From Anaerofilum sp. (GTDB lineage Bacteria; Bacillota; Clostridia; Oscillospirales; Ruminococcaceae): 9,809 nucleotides of DNA. Shown piece after piece: positions 1-6,097 of the stretch (within the stretch, counting starts at the first letter, position 1; every line of letters begins with the position of its first letter). Below the pieces are notes generated by a model. It searched no databases. It saw nothing but the letters and a program-made list of their open reading frames with translations, and was not told the origin of the DNA. The stretch is from contig JAHHUF010000061.1 of assembly GCA_020024115.1 (NCBI GenBank), forward strand, positions 1 to 9,809, in the 5' to 3' direction. The position numbers and the translations under genes are program-made.

Positions 1-157
1 GACCCTGAGCGGTGTCGTACTTCAGCAGGTGAGCCAGCATAGCGGGGCTGGTCAAGTCGTTGATTGCAACGATTTCGTAACCCTCTGCACCAAACATTTG
101 ACGGAAAGCCAGACGGCCGATACGGCCAAAGCCATTGATAGCAACTTTAACTGCCAT
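1..157 (-). CDS. gap: Glyceraldehyde-3-phosphate dehydrogenase, type I (N-terminal part, cut by window edge)
   Basis: This is the first 52 codons of a glycolytic GAPDH, which oxidises glyceraldehyde-3-phosphate with NAD+ and phosphate to 1,3-bisphosphoglycerate in the cytoplasm. The reading frame starts MAVKVAINGFGRIGRLAFR, with the INGFGRIGR Rossmann-fold loop (about residues 7-15) that binds NAD+. The segment around residues 31-50 (VAINDLTSPAMLAHLLKYDT) is also typical of type I GAPDH. The ATG at 157-155 is preceded by AAGGAGG at 168-174, ten bases away, so the start is secure. The catalytic cysteine domain lies beyond the window. A promoter and a Rex operator lie upstream, as described separately. 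The family call is certain; whether it is the glycolytic or a second paralogue cannot be seen, but the strong ribosome site suits a highly expressed glycolytic enzyme. Confidence 0.96.
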   Translation of the reverse strand, partial: MAVKVAINGFGRIGRLAFRQMFGAEGYEIVAINDLTSPAMLAHLLKYDTAQG

Positions 158-216
158 GATAGATAATCCTCCTTAAATGGAAAAGGTTTTTGTGGATATA
201 TTCTCCATTGGTTTCC

Positions 217-245
217 ATTTTACTCTATCTGAGAAAAAACTTCAA
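217..245 (-). promoter_or_regulatory. Sigma-A type promoter of gap
   Basis: Reading the minus strand, a -35 box TTGAAG (240-245) and a -10 box TAAAAT (217-222) are separated by exactly 17 bases. Transcription would start near 210, giving a leader of about 53 nt before the gap ATG. The placement next to a Rex operator and a strong ribosome site supports it. This is a consensus match, not a measured start. Confidence 0.65.
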
Positions 246-250
246 TAGCA

Positions 251-268
251 TTGTTAAGGTTTTAACAA
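251..268. promoter_or_regulatory. Rex operator upstream of gap
   Basis: The sequence TTGTTAAGGTTTTAACAA is a perfect 7+7 inverted repeat with a 4-base centre, an exact fit to the known clostridial Rex consensus TTGTTAA-N4-TTAACAA. Rex is a repressor that binds DNA when NADH/NAD+ is low and releases it when NADH is high. The site ends five bases upstream of the gap -35 box, where a bound protein could hinder RNA polymerase. Glycolytic gap genes are established members of Rex regulons in several Firmicutes. The rex gene itself is not in this window. Confidence 0.75.
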
Positions 269-595
269 AAAAATTATAATTATTTTTATTTTTATTCTTA
301 TCTTTTGTAAAATCTCTTATATTTTTTACACTTAAAGCTTTCTTGATTTTTTCTTATTCCAAATTGCACAGGGCTTTTTTCATTTTTTGCCTATATCAAA
401 CGAGAAAATATGTCCTGTTTTAAAAGTAGAGTTATTTTTTTCAAACCTCAAACATAGGTATTCAATACATCGCTTGTGTCTGGATTCTCTTTTGCCTTAA
501 AACCGGCATCCTTCTATTTACAAATTTCTTAGGTCAACACCACACAATTCACACAAAAATGTTCAAACAGCATTTTTAACCAAAATTATGTGGTA
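269..595. other. AT-rich intergenic spacer between divergent gap and spoIID
   Basis: About 330 bases with long A and T runs. No reading frame here has a ribosome site or recognisable protein, and no RNA gene or convincing hairpin is evident. The DNA probably serves only as a spacer carrying upstream parts of the two divergent control regions. Confidence 0.5.
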
Positions 596-600
596 TTGCC

Positions 601-627
601 ATAGACTTTTTACACCATGGATACTCT
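601..627 (+). promoter_or_regulatory. Possible sigma-E-like promoter of spoIID
   Basis: An ATA at 601-603 is followed, 16 bases later, by GATACTCT at 620-627. This resembles the mother-cell sporulation promoter pattern ATA-N16-CATACANT, with two mismatches in the -10 element. SpoIID genes are known sigma-E targets, so the position (leader about 65 nt) makes sense. The match is weak in an AT-rich region and could be chance. I saw no better sigma-A promoter in front of this gene. Confidence 0.3.
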
Positions 628-696
628 TGTTTTCAAACTTTCTCAGAGAATCCCTTTTTGCCCAAGCCCAAACTATAAAATTGGAGGAATCAAAAA

Positions 697-1728
697 ATGA
701 AACGCTTTTTCACTGTCATTGCCCTTTTTGCAATCCTCACACTCTTGCTGCCTTTGATTGGTCTTTGGGTTGGAAATCTTTGGGACAGCCCTTCCCAAAA
801 AGACAACCATTCTTCTATAACACAGCCTTTATCCTCTCCCACTCCTGCAACACCAGCATCGCCACTGCCCACATCAGGCGACCTTCTATCAATTTTTAAT
901 GCTGACACCAAAACAGTTGAGCAAGTTCCGTTGGAAGAGTTTGTCCTTGGCTCGGTTGCCAGCGAAATGCCTATTACATGGCCTGATGAGGCACTTAAAG
1001 CTCAGTCAGTTGCCAGTCGAAGCTATGCCCTTGCCCGTGCAGCACTCAATAATGGCAGTGACCCCACTTTGCAAGGGGCAGCTTTTTCAGCCAACCCAAA
1101 ACAGCATCTTGGTTTTGTTCGTATAGAGCAGATGAAAGAGATGTGGGGAGCAGACTTTGACAAAAACTATGCACGCTTAAAAATGTTGGTTGATTCCACC
1201 ACAGGAACCACCTTGCAATATAATGGACAAACTGCCCTTACCTGCTACCATGCAATTAGTGCCGGGCATACCGAAGCCAGCGAAAATGTTTGGTCAACAG
1301 CATTGCCCTATCTTTCAGGGATAGATTCTCCTTTAGACCTCACCAGCCCCGACTTCACTGTCAGCACCGAAATGTCCTCCCAAGATGCTTACTATTCCTT
1401 ACAAATGGCATTTCCCGATTTGCAGCTGGTTGGCGACCCTGCCACATGGTTTGGCAATCCTGTACTTACTCCTGCCGGCTATATCCAAAGTATTCCTGTT
1501 GGCACAGCACAGCTCAAAGGAGTAGATGTCCGTGCTGCCCTAAATCTGCGAAGTGCCTGTTTCACCGTTTCCTATGCAGACGGAATGTTTACATTCACCA
1601 CCAAAGGTTACGGTCATGGCGTTGGAATGAGCCAATATGGTGCATATACAATGGCACTGACAGGCAAAACATACGATGCAATTCTAGCCACATACTACCC
1701 CGAAACCACCCTTGCTGCTGCAAAATAA
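697..1728 (+). CDS. spoIID: SpoIID/LytB family sporulation protein, lytic transglycosylase of forespore engulfment
   Basis: SpoIID is a membrane-anchored peptidoglycan lytic transglycosylase that thins the septal wall during engulfment, working with SpoIIP and SpoIIM in the mother cell. The 343-residue protein, the same length as the Bacillus subtilis protein, has an N-terminal membrane helix (about residues 5-26) followed by a Ser/Pro/Thr-rich linker (about 31-60). The SpoIID domain starts with VPLEEFVLGSVASEMP (77-92), in which E90 matches the family's catalytic glutamate, followed by EALKAQSVASRSYALAR (98-114). Conserved C183 and SAGHTEASENVW (188-199) come next, and the domain ends with KGYGHGVGMSQYGA (303-316). 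GGAGG at 683-687 lies nine bases before the ATG. It stands alone on the plus strand, away from the murA or spoIIQ neighbours often seen beside it. A LytB-type paralogue cannot be wholly excluded. Confidence 0.88.
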   Translation: MKRFFTVIALFAILTLLLPLIGLWVGNLWDSPSQKDNHSSITQPLSSPTPATPASPLPTSGDLLSIFNADTKTVEQVPLEEFVLGSVASEMPITWPDEALKAQSVASRSYALARAALNNGSDPTLQGAAFSANPKQHLGFVRIEQMKEMWGADFDKNYARLKMLVDSTTGTTLQYNGQTALTCYHAISAGHTEASENVWSTALPYLSGIDSPLDLTSPDFTVSTEMSSQDAYYSLQMAFPDLQLVGDPATWFGNPVLTPAGYIQSIPVGTAQLKGVDVRAALNLRSACFTVSYADGMFTFTTKGYGHGVGMSQYGAYTMALTGKTYDAILATYYPETTLAAAK

Positions 1729-1745
1729 CATCATAAAAACACTGA

Positions 1746-1922
1746 CAAACAAATGATGAACAAATCTCAAGAATTGGTGCAGTTGATATTACTGTGGAAT
1801 CGCACTTTGATAAAAAAGCCACTTTAGAACAATCGGCAAAATTGTCCAAGAAATACCCTCTTTATTTCATGACCGATGAGAGTTTTATTGTATGTAACAA
1901 TGATAAAAAAATTCTATGGTGA
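1746..1922 (+). pseudogene. Orphan 3' gene remnant, unknown family
   Basis: Right after spoIID there is an open frame, preceded by an in-frame TGA at 1743-1745 and ending at TGA 1920-1922. It has natural-looking protein composition (ISRIGAVDITVESHFDKK near its start and YPLYFMTDESFIVCNNDKK near its end). Its only ATG (1875-1877) is 15 codons from the end, and there is no ribosome site, so it cannot be expressed as a normal gene. The likeliest reading is the C-terminal end of a gene whose front part was lost. I do not recognise the family. Chance coding in AT-rich DNA is the alternative. Confidence 0.35.
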
Positions 1923-2097
1923 TATTTACAAAATGGAACATAGCATTTTAAGAAAAGTTGCTTGCTGCCAACCATTAAAATAAGCAAATTTTAGGCTATT
2001 ATATCAACAACATCAAATTTTGAAAGTAAAATATTTGAAACAATATTGGTATCCGTCACATTTGTGATAAATGATATAAAATTCAATTGAAAAATTT
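1923..2097. other. AT-rich spacer with no recognisable content
   Basis: About 175 bases of AT-rich DNA between the orphan fragment and the hairpin at 2098. I see no reading frame with a ribosome site, no RNA gene and no clear promoter. Together with the preceding fragment it looks like decayed sequence. Confidence 0.4.
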
Positions 2098-2146
2098 AGG
2101 CAACACAAAAGGTTGCAGATTTTTCTGCACACCTTTTGTGTTGCCT
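2098..2146. terminator. Long, nearly perfect hairpin, probably a bidirectional terminator
   Basis: The left arm 2098-2118 and right arm 2125-2146 are complementary except for one extra base in the right arm, with a six-base loop ATTTTT. Both arms contain GGCAACACAAAAGGT or its complement. On the plus side the hairpin is followed by TATTATATTTG. On the minus side it is followed by AAATTTTTC, a better T-rich tract. It could end readthrough from spoIID, 370 bases away, or stop antisense transcription. A small palindromic repeat element is another possibility. Confidence 0.5.
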
Positions 2147-2182
2147 ATTATATTTGCTTCAGTATTTGAAATTTTAAATTTC

Positions 2183-2336
2183 TAGGTGTATCTAAAAACT
2201 AAGAAATCGACAAATTTTCTCAGAAAATCAGTAGATATAATTCCAAACACGCAGGTATCCTTGTTGGATTCTGCGTATTTTTGACACAGCACATACGACT
2301 TATTGTAAAATTTTCGACTTTTCAGATAATCTCCTA
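2183..2336. repeat. MITE-like element, copy A (154 bp, TA-flanked)
   Basis: The plus-strand left end TAGGTGTATCTAAAAACTAA and the reversed right end TAGGAGATTATCTGAAAAG form imperfect terminal inverted repeats. Each begins with TA, as expected for elements that duplicate a TA target. The same ends, in the same orientation, occur at 4470-4587. The interior of copy A is longer and has diverged, though the T(C/T)TACTG(A/G) motif near the left end is shared. The element has no transposase and would depend on one supplied from elsewhere. The family is unnamed here; TA ends recall IS630/Tc1-like transposition, but that is inference. Confidence 0.6.
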
Positions 2337-2367
2337 ATACCTCAAATCGCAATCTCTGTATAAAACA

Positions 2368-2399
2368 AAAACAGACTGTCATATTTGACAACCTGTTTT
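2368..2399 (-). terminator. Rho-independent terminator of the initiator tRNA gene
   Basis: Two 14-base arms (2368-2381 and 2386-2399) pair fully when two G-U wobbles are allowed, with a four-base loop. On the minus strand the stem runs into TTTTTGTTTT. It begins five bases past the encoded CCA of the tRNA, so it closes that transcription unit. The copy A repeat starts only about 30 bases further on. Confidence 0.8.
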
Positions 2400-2403
2400 C
2401 TTT

Positions 2404-2480
<77 letters not shown>

Positions 2481-2510
2481 ATATTTATGTGCACCGCTTA
2501 TTGCTTAATT

Positions 2511-2539
2511 ATATTACCACATTTGCACCACGGTGTCAA
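2511..2539 (-). promoter_or_regulatory. Strong sigma-A promoter of tRNA-fMet
   Basis: The minus strand has a perfect -35 box TTGACA (2534-2539) and a -10 box TAATAT (2511-2516), 17 bases apart. Transcription would start near 2504, about two dozen bases before the tRNA. It lies only 26 bases past the stop codon of the upstream C39-like gene, with no terminator between them, so some readthrough from that gene is possible. Confidence 0.85.
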
Positions 2540-2565
2540 GCATAAATTTATATTTTTTTGAAGTT

Positions 2566-3921
2566 TTAACTTTTTCTTTCAGCAATAATCATTCTGCCTT
2601 TGTTTCCAATGGCATAAATGGTCACCCGTTCGTTGCTTTCCAGTGCTGTGCTTGGCAGCTGAAACCCTCCGTTTTCACTTACTTTCATGTACCGAAACGC
2701 TTTATGTGCTGTGGTTGCGTATGCAACGCCATCCTGCAAAGTAAAAGCAAGGGTTCCCTTTGGGTCTTCTGCTGTGCCCAAAAAATCCGCAGACAGCAAA
2801 AAGTTTTCCCCTTTCATCTCAAAAATATATTCTCCTGTCTGCTCGGTTGCTTTCAACCTTGCCCCCACACGCTCAGGCTTTGCAAACCCTCCGAATTTAT
2901 GTTTTGGATGCACCACATACGCCACTCGATTCCATGCTTGCAAAAAGCTGTCAAGGCGATATTTTCGCACTGCCATTGTATCATTTGCTGTATAGGAGTC
3001 GTTGACAATCACATACTCCACATCTTTTTCCACACAAAATCCACGCACTGCTACCAAATGGTTAACTGCTGTGGAGGGCGCGCCTTCTAAATAGGGCAAT
3101 TTTTGTTTTTTGGCAGTATCAGAATCGTTGGTATAGCTCACACAAACACCAACCGAATAGCCTGCATAAATTTCCTGCCGCAGCTGTGCCAAATCCAAAT
3201 AGGCAACATAGGCACGGTAGCCAAAGCATCCAGCTGCCGCAATGGAAAACGACCAGTTATTAAACCCACAATAGCCATTGTCATAACAGGCGTGGGCAAT
3301 TTCTTCAGGCAAAACATCCTCACCCCAGCGGTTCATGAGCATTGCAATGGTCACAGGGCTGCTGATGGAATGTCCAATCATTGGGTTTCGATTTAATTGT
3401 GAGTATGCAGGCAGATACAATTCACGCAAAACCTGTCTGCCTTCCTGCTGATTCCACTGCATTGGACGCACACTCACACCTAACAAGCGCACTTGTGGGC
3501 TTAATTCTTCTGAATCAGTATACAAAAACACTCGTATCTGCACATCTTTTGCACCATTTTCAGAAAGAACCGTCAGCACATCTGCATCAATTTCTGCCAG
3601 TGAACCTTTTTCAGCAGTGCTTTCTCTGCACACAAAAGGGCTCCATCTTCCAAAGGTCAGCCATTTGCTCCATTGTCCATCCACCAAAACTCTGCCTTGC
3701 ACTTCAATTGATGTTCCCACAGGGGTATCAGAATTCCAACTGACGACCATTTTTCGGAATGCAACCATACGCATCGGCTTTGTGGTATAGCAGCCGTTGT
3801 ACACCCTTCTGCCTGCTGACTGCTCCAGCACCAAGCATCCATTTTCCAATGCAGTGTTTTCAAAATCGCCCTTACTGAATGCCTCAGCGCCTTCAATCAA
3901 ATATAGATTATTGGGTTTCAT
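2566..3921 (-). CDS. C39-like papain-fold peptidase family protein with the nucleophile cysteine replaced by serine
   Basis: The 451-residue protein has two parts. Residues about 1-155 form a beta-rich region with the SWN..TP.GT...QGRV....WSKWLTFGRW pattern found in front of C39-like peptidases. Residues about 170-340 resemble the Peptidase_C39_2 fold, with SQLNRNPMIGHSISSPVTIA (174-193), NHLVAVRGF (287-295) and VNDSYTAND (306-314). In the family the first block normally reads (W/I)-C-S-P-T, the Cys being the nucleophile. Here it reads I-S-S-P-V, so S187 replaces the Cys, while H288 and N307/D308 remain. A beta-rich C-terminal part (about 345-451) follows. There is no signal peptide or membrane helix, so the protein appears cytoplasmic. 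AGAGGGGG (3932-3939) lies ten bases before the ATG. Either it has lost protease activity and kept a binding role, or serine serves as nucleophile. Substrate unknown. Confidence 0.7.
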   Translation of the reverse strand: MKPNNLYLIEGAEAFSKGDFENTALENGCLVLEQSAGRRVYNGCYTTKPMRMVAFRKMVVSWNSDTPVGTSIEVQGRVLVDGQWSKWLTFGRWSPFVCRESTAEKGSLAEIDADVLTVLSENGAKDVQIRVFLYTDSEELSPQVRLLGVSVRPMQWNQQEGRQVLRELYLPAYSQLNRNPMIGHSISSPVTIAMLMNRWGEDVLPEEIAHACYDNGYCGFNNWSFSIAAAGCFGYRAYVAYLDLAQLRQEIYAGYSVGVCVSYTNDSDTAKKQKLPYLEGAPSTAVNHLVAVRGFCVEKDVEYVIVNDSYTANDTMAVRKYRLDSFLQAWNRVAYVVHPKHKFGGFAKPERVGARLKATEQTGEYIFEMKGENFLLSADFLGTAEDPKGTLAFTLQDGVAYATTAHKAFRYMKVSENGGFQLPSTALESNERVTIYAIGNKGRMIIAERKS

Positions 3922-3956
3922 CAGCGGTTTTCCCCCTCTAAAAATCGTATATCCCT

Positions 3957-3985
3957 ATTATATCCTTTTCAATGCCATCACACAA
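3957..3985 (-). promoter_or_regulatory. Sigma-A promoter of the C39-like gene
   Basis: On the minus strand a -10 box TATAAT (3957-3962) is preceded, 17 bases upstream, by TTGTGT (3980-3985). Transcription would start near 3950, giving a leader of about 30 nt with the ribosome site AGAGGGGG. The promoter lies in the short gap after the SUKH gene, so the C39-like gene probably has its own transcript. Confidence 0.65.
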
Positions 3986-4032
3986 TAGCAAGCAAAAATT
4001 CGTCTTTCGTATGTCAAATCATTGCTTATGGA

Positions 4033-4452
4033 CTATTCTTCTTCAAAATTTTCATAGTCCTCATATTCATCCTGCATATCTTTCAAAAATTCTTCCAAAG
4101 TTTCATACACTGCCCCATCTATCTCGCTACCGCTTTCATGGTCCCAAGCAGTAAAAGACAGGTTTTCTTCGTCTGGCTGATACTTACACAACCAAAAAGA
4201 AAAATAGTTATCCTGTCCAAAACAAAACCAGCCTTGACTGTGAAAAGGTTCTGCTTTAGACTGCTTAATCGCAGTTTCAATGGAATAAATATTGCCAAAA
4301 GGAAACTGAACCTTTTCATACTGTCCATAAAATTCCCGCAACACATCAGGCACTTTTGATAAATCGATTTCTGTGTAACTGCTCTCAGCAGTTTCTATAT
4401 CCGTTCCATAAATTCCCGTTAAATCATCCATATATTCCTTAATACCATCCAC
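4033..4452 (-). CDS. SMI1/KNR4 (SUKH) family protein, possible orphan immunity protein
   Basis: This 139-residue acidic protein looks like a SUKH-superfamily domain. It has VPDVLREFYGQYEKVQFPFG (34-53) for the first helix and strand, GWFCFGQDNYFSFWLCKY (74-91) for the central strands and FTAWDHESGSEIDGAVYETL (100-119), leading into EEFLKDM (120-126). The C-terminus is very acidic. In bacteria many SUKH proteins neutralise toxins of contact-dependent or polymorphic toxin systems, but others have no known toxin and none is visible here. I start at GTG 4452 because GGGGGG (4459-4464) lies six bases upstream. The frame stays open to 4545, but those 31 extra residues are translated mostly from the inserted repeat and lack a ribosome site. 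An immunity role is inference from the fold only. Confidence 0.65.
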   Translation of the reverse strand: MDGIKEYMDDLTGIYGTDIETAESSYTEIDLSKVPDVLREFYGQYEKVQFPFGNIYSIETAIKQSKAEPFHSQGWFCFGQDNYFSFWLCKYQPDEENLSFTAWDHESGSEIDGAVYETLEEFLKDMQDEYEDYENFEEE

Positions 4453-4469
4453 AAAAATCCCCCCGATTC

Positions 4470-4587
4470 TAAGGTGTATCTGAAAACTAAGAAATTGAGA
4501 TTTTTGCAACAATCCAGTAAATACAAGATGCAGCAAATACCCCATTGCAGAAAAAGACTCGGCTTTTAACTTTTCAGACAGTCTCTA
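4470..4587. repeat. MITE-like element, copy B (118 bp, TA-flanked, in the SUKH leader)
   Basis: The left end TAAGGTGTATCTGAAAA and the reversed right end TAGAGACTGTCTGAAAA match at 12 of 17 positions without gaps, and both begin with TA. The left end is almost the same as that of copy A (2183-2336) over more than 20 bases, in the same orientation. A subterminal pair, around CTGCAAT and its partner TTGTTGCAAAAA, extends the potential hairpin. It contains no gene. It separates the SUKH promoter from its ribosome site and adds a spurious in-frame extension to that gene. Confidence 0.62.
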
Positions 4588-4598
4588 ATATTTTTCTC

Positions 4599-4628
4599 AT
4601 TATATCACGCAATAAATCCACTTTACAA
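4599..4628 (-). promoter_or_regulatory. Probable promoter of the SUKH gene
   Basis: The minus strand shows TATAAT at 4599-4604 with TTGTAA at 4623-4628, 18 bases upstream. The predicted transcription start, near 4592, falls a few bases from the edge of copy B. The resulting leader of about 140 nt would be nearly all repeat sequence. The promoter sits just downstream of the rnf terminator, so it would restart transcription for the next gene. Confidence 0.5.
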
Positions 4629-4632
4629 GCAC

Positions 4633-4669
4633 AAAAACGCTGCCCAGCACACAACCAAGCAGCGTTTTT
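4633..4669 (-). terminator. Rho-independent terminator of the rnf operon
   Basis: Eleven-base arms 4633-4643 and 4659-4669 (AAAAACGCTGC and its complement) enclose a 15-base loop, and the minus-strand right arm ends in TTTTTG. It begins 27 bases past the rnfB stop codon and closes the operon. The flanking A run also gives a T run on the plus strand, but no plus-strand gene ends here. Confidence 0.85.
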
Positions 4670-4696
4670 ATTATTTAGGCTTTGCCAATTTCATTT

Positions 4697-5488
4697 TTAG
4701 AAATCAGCAGGTTTCATAATTACATTTTTGGGGCAAACCTCTACACATTTTCCGCAGCCGGTGCATTTGTCATAGTCAATGCGGGCAACAAAATTGTTCA
4801 CCTTGATTGCCTGTTCCGGGCAGTTCTTTTCGCACTTCATACAACCAATACAGCCAATGGAACATTGCTTGTTGGTCATTGCACCCTTGTCGTGGTTTGC
4901 ACACAGCACAACAGGCTTATCTTTGGAATTGTGCATCCAAATAATTTTCTGGGGGCAAACATCTTTACACATACCGCAGCCGGTACATTTTGCAGGGTCA
5001 ACCTTTGCCAAACCGTTTTCCACATGAATTGCATCAAACTGGCAAACCTGAACACAATCCCCAAAGCCAATACAGCCATAGGGGCAAGCATAAGGGCCAG
5101 AGAACAGTGAATGTGCTGCACGGCAGCTGGAAATTCCCTCATATTCATACTTCTTTTTGCAGATTTCGTTTGCACCTTGGCAGCCGACAACTGCGTTTAC
5201 AATTGCGGTTTCGCCTGCAGATACGCCCATGATAGAAGCCGCACCTTCCGCAGCCGCAGTGCCACCGGGCAAACACTTGTTAACCGGTGCGCCATTCACG
5301 ATAGCTTTTGCATAGTCCGCACAACCTGCATAGCCACAAGCACCACAGTTTGCACCGGGCAGACACTCCTGCACCTGTGCAATACGAGGGTCTTCTTCTA
5401 CATGCATAAACTTGGCAGCCAGCACCAGAATTCCGGCACCAATCAAGCCAACAACAGTCACTACTAAAATAGCAATTACAATACTCAT
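4697..5488 (-). CDS. rnfB: Rnf complex subunit B, multi-cluster ferredoxin-type electron entry subunit
   Basis: RnfB takes electrons from reduced ferredoxin and passes them into the Rnf complex on the cytoplasmic face of the membrane. The 263-residue protein begins with a membrane helix (about 3-27). A cysteine set typical of RnfB follows (C42, C48, C51, C56, C72; ANCGACGYAGC around 46-56). Ferredoxin-like groups then appear: C135/C139/C145/C149, C168/C171/C174/C178 (CTGCGMCKDVCP), C213/C216/C219/C223 (CIGCMKCEKNCP) with C209 nearby, and C242/C245/C248/C252 (CTGCGKCVEVCP). Extra cysteines at 103, 110 and 122 are present. AAGGAG lies eight bases before the ATG, and 12 bases separate it from rnfA. 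It is the last gene before the operon terminator. The length and cluster content fit clostridial RnfB. Confidence 0.96.
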   Translation of the reverse strand: MSIVIAILVVTVVGLIGAGILVLAAKFMHVEEDPRIAQVQECLPGANCGACGYAGCADYAKAIVNGAPVNKCLPGGTAAAEGAASIMGVSAGETAIVNAVVGCQGANEICKKKYEYEGISSCRAAHSLFSGPYACPYGCIGFGDCVQVCQFDAIHVENGLAKVDPAKCTGCGMCKDVCPQKIIWMHNSKDKPVVLCANHDKGAMTNKQCSIGCIGCMKCEKNCPEQAIKVNNFVARIDYDKCTGCGKCVEVCPKNVIMKPADF

Positions 5489-5500
5489 TGCAGGTGCTCC

Positions 5501-6097
5501 TTATGAAATTTTAAAAATATTTTCGATGATTCCGCCAAATCCCATAAAAGAAATACTGGTGAATGCAGCTGCTACCAGTGTAATGGGCAAACCTTCAAAG
5601 CATTTTGGGGGTTTTGCCTCCTCCAAACGCTTGCGAACACCGGAAAACATCACCATAGCCAGCATAAAGCCAACGCCTGCACCCAAAGCACAAACGATGC
5701 TTTCGCCAAAGGTATAGCCATTGTCAATGTTCAAAATGGTAACACCCAACACAGCACAGTTGGTGGTAATCAAAGGCAGATATACACCCAATGCTTGATG
5801 CAGTGGGGGCATATATTTTTTCATAATCACTTCAACCAACTGTACCAACACAGCAATAATCAAAATAAATACAATTGTTTGGAGATAGCCAATATCAAAA
5901 TGGTTCAAAAGCTGCTGCATTGGCCAGGTAACAGCAGTTGCCAGTGTCATAACAAAGATAACTGCACAACTCATACCAAAAGCAGAGTTGAGCTTTTTAG
6001 ATACACCCAAGAAAGGACAAATGCCCAAAAACTTTACCAGCACATAGTTGTTAACCAAAATCATGCTGAAAAAGATATATGCCAATTTTGCAGCCAT
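5501..6097 (-). CDS. rnfA: Rnf complex subunit A, integral membrane subunit
   Basis: RnfA is a six-helix membrane subunit that pairs with RnfE in inverted topology. The homologous Nqr/Rnf pair holds a [2Fe-2S] centre within the membrane and belongs to the ion-translocating core. The 198-residue protein is the usual family length and hydrophobic throughout. It carries the conserved FLGICPFLGVSKK (24-36; C27) and TTNCAVLGVTILN (111-123; C114), the likely cluster ligands, plus GESIVCALGAGVGFMLA (131-147). Its ATG overlaps the rnfE stop codon by one base (TAATG), with AAAGGAG just upstream inside rnfE, so the two are probably translationally coupled. Older annotations call the family RsxA or electron transport complex protein A. 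Confidence 0.96.
   Translation of the reverse strand: MAAKLAYIFFSMILVNNYVLVKFLGICPFLGVSKKLNSAFGMSCAVIFVMTLATAVTWPMQQLLNHFDIGYLQTIVFILIIAVLVQLVEVIMKKYMPPLHQALGVYLPLITTNCAVLGVTILNIDNGYTFGESIVCALGAGVGFMLAMVMFSGVRKRLEEAKPPKCFEGLPITLVAAAFTSISFMGFGGIIENIFKIS

Noticed and set aside
697..911. Short frames overlapping the start of spoIID, including a minus-strand frame at 690-911
   Set aside because: All overlap the well-supported spoIID frame and have no ribosome sites.
2182..2391. 69-codon minus-strand frame next to the tRNA
   Set aside because: It is made of the repeat copy A and the tRNA terminator and has no protein-like pattern.
2533..3090. 185-codon plus-strand frame opposite the C39-like gene
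   Set aside because: The translation is rich in Cys, His and Phe with no domain pattern, while the minus-strand gene has a ribosome site, a promoter and family motifs.
4453..4545. N-terminal extension of the SUKH protein from an ATG at 4545
   Set aside because: The ATG lies inside the MITE-like repeat with no ribosome site, whereas GTG 4452 has GGGGGG six bases upstream.
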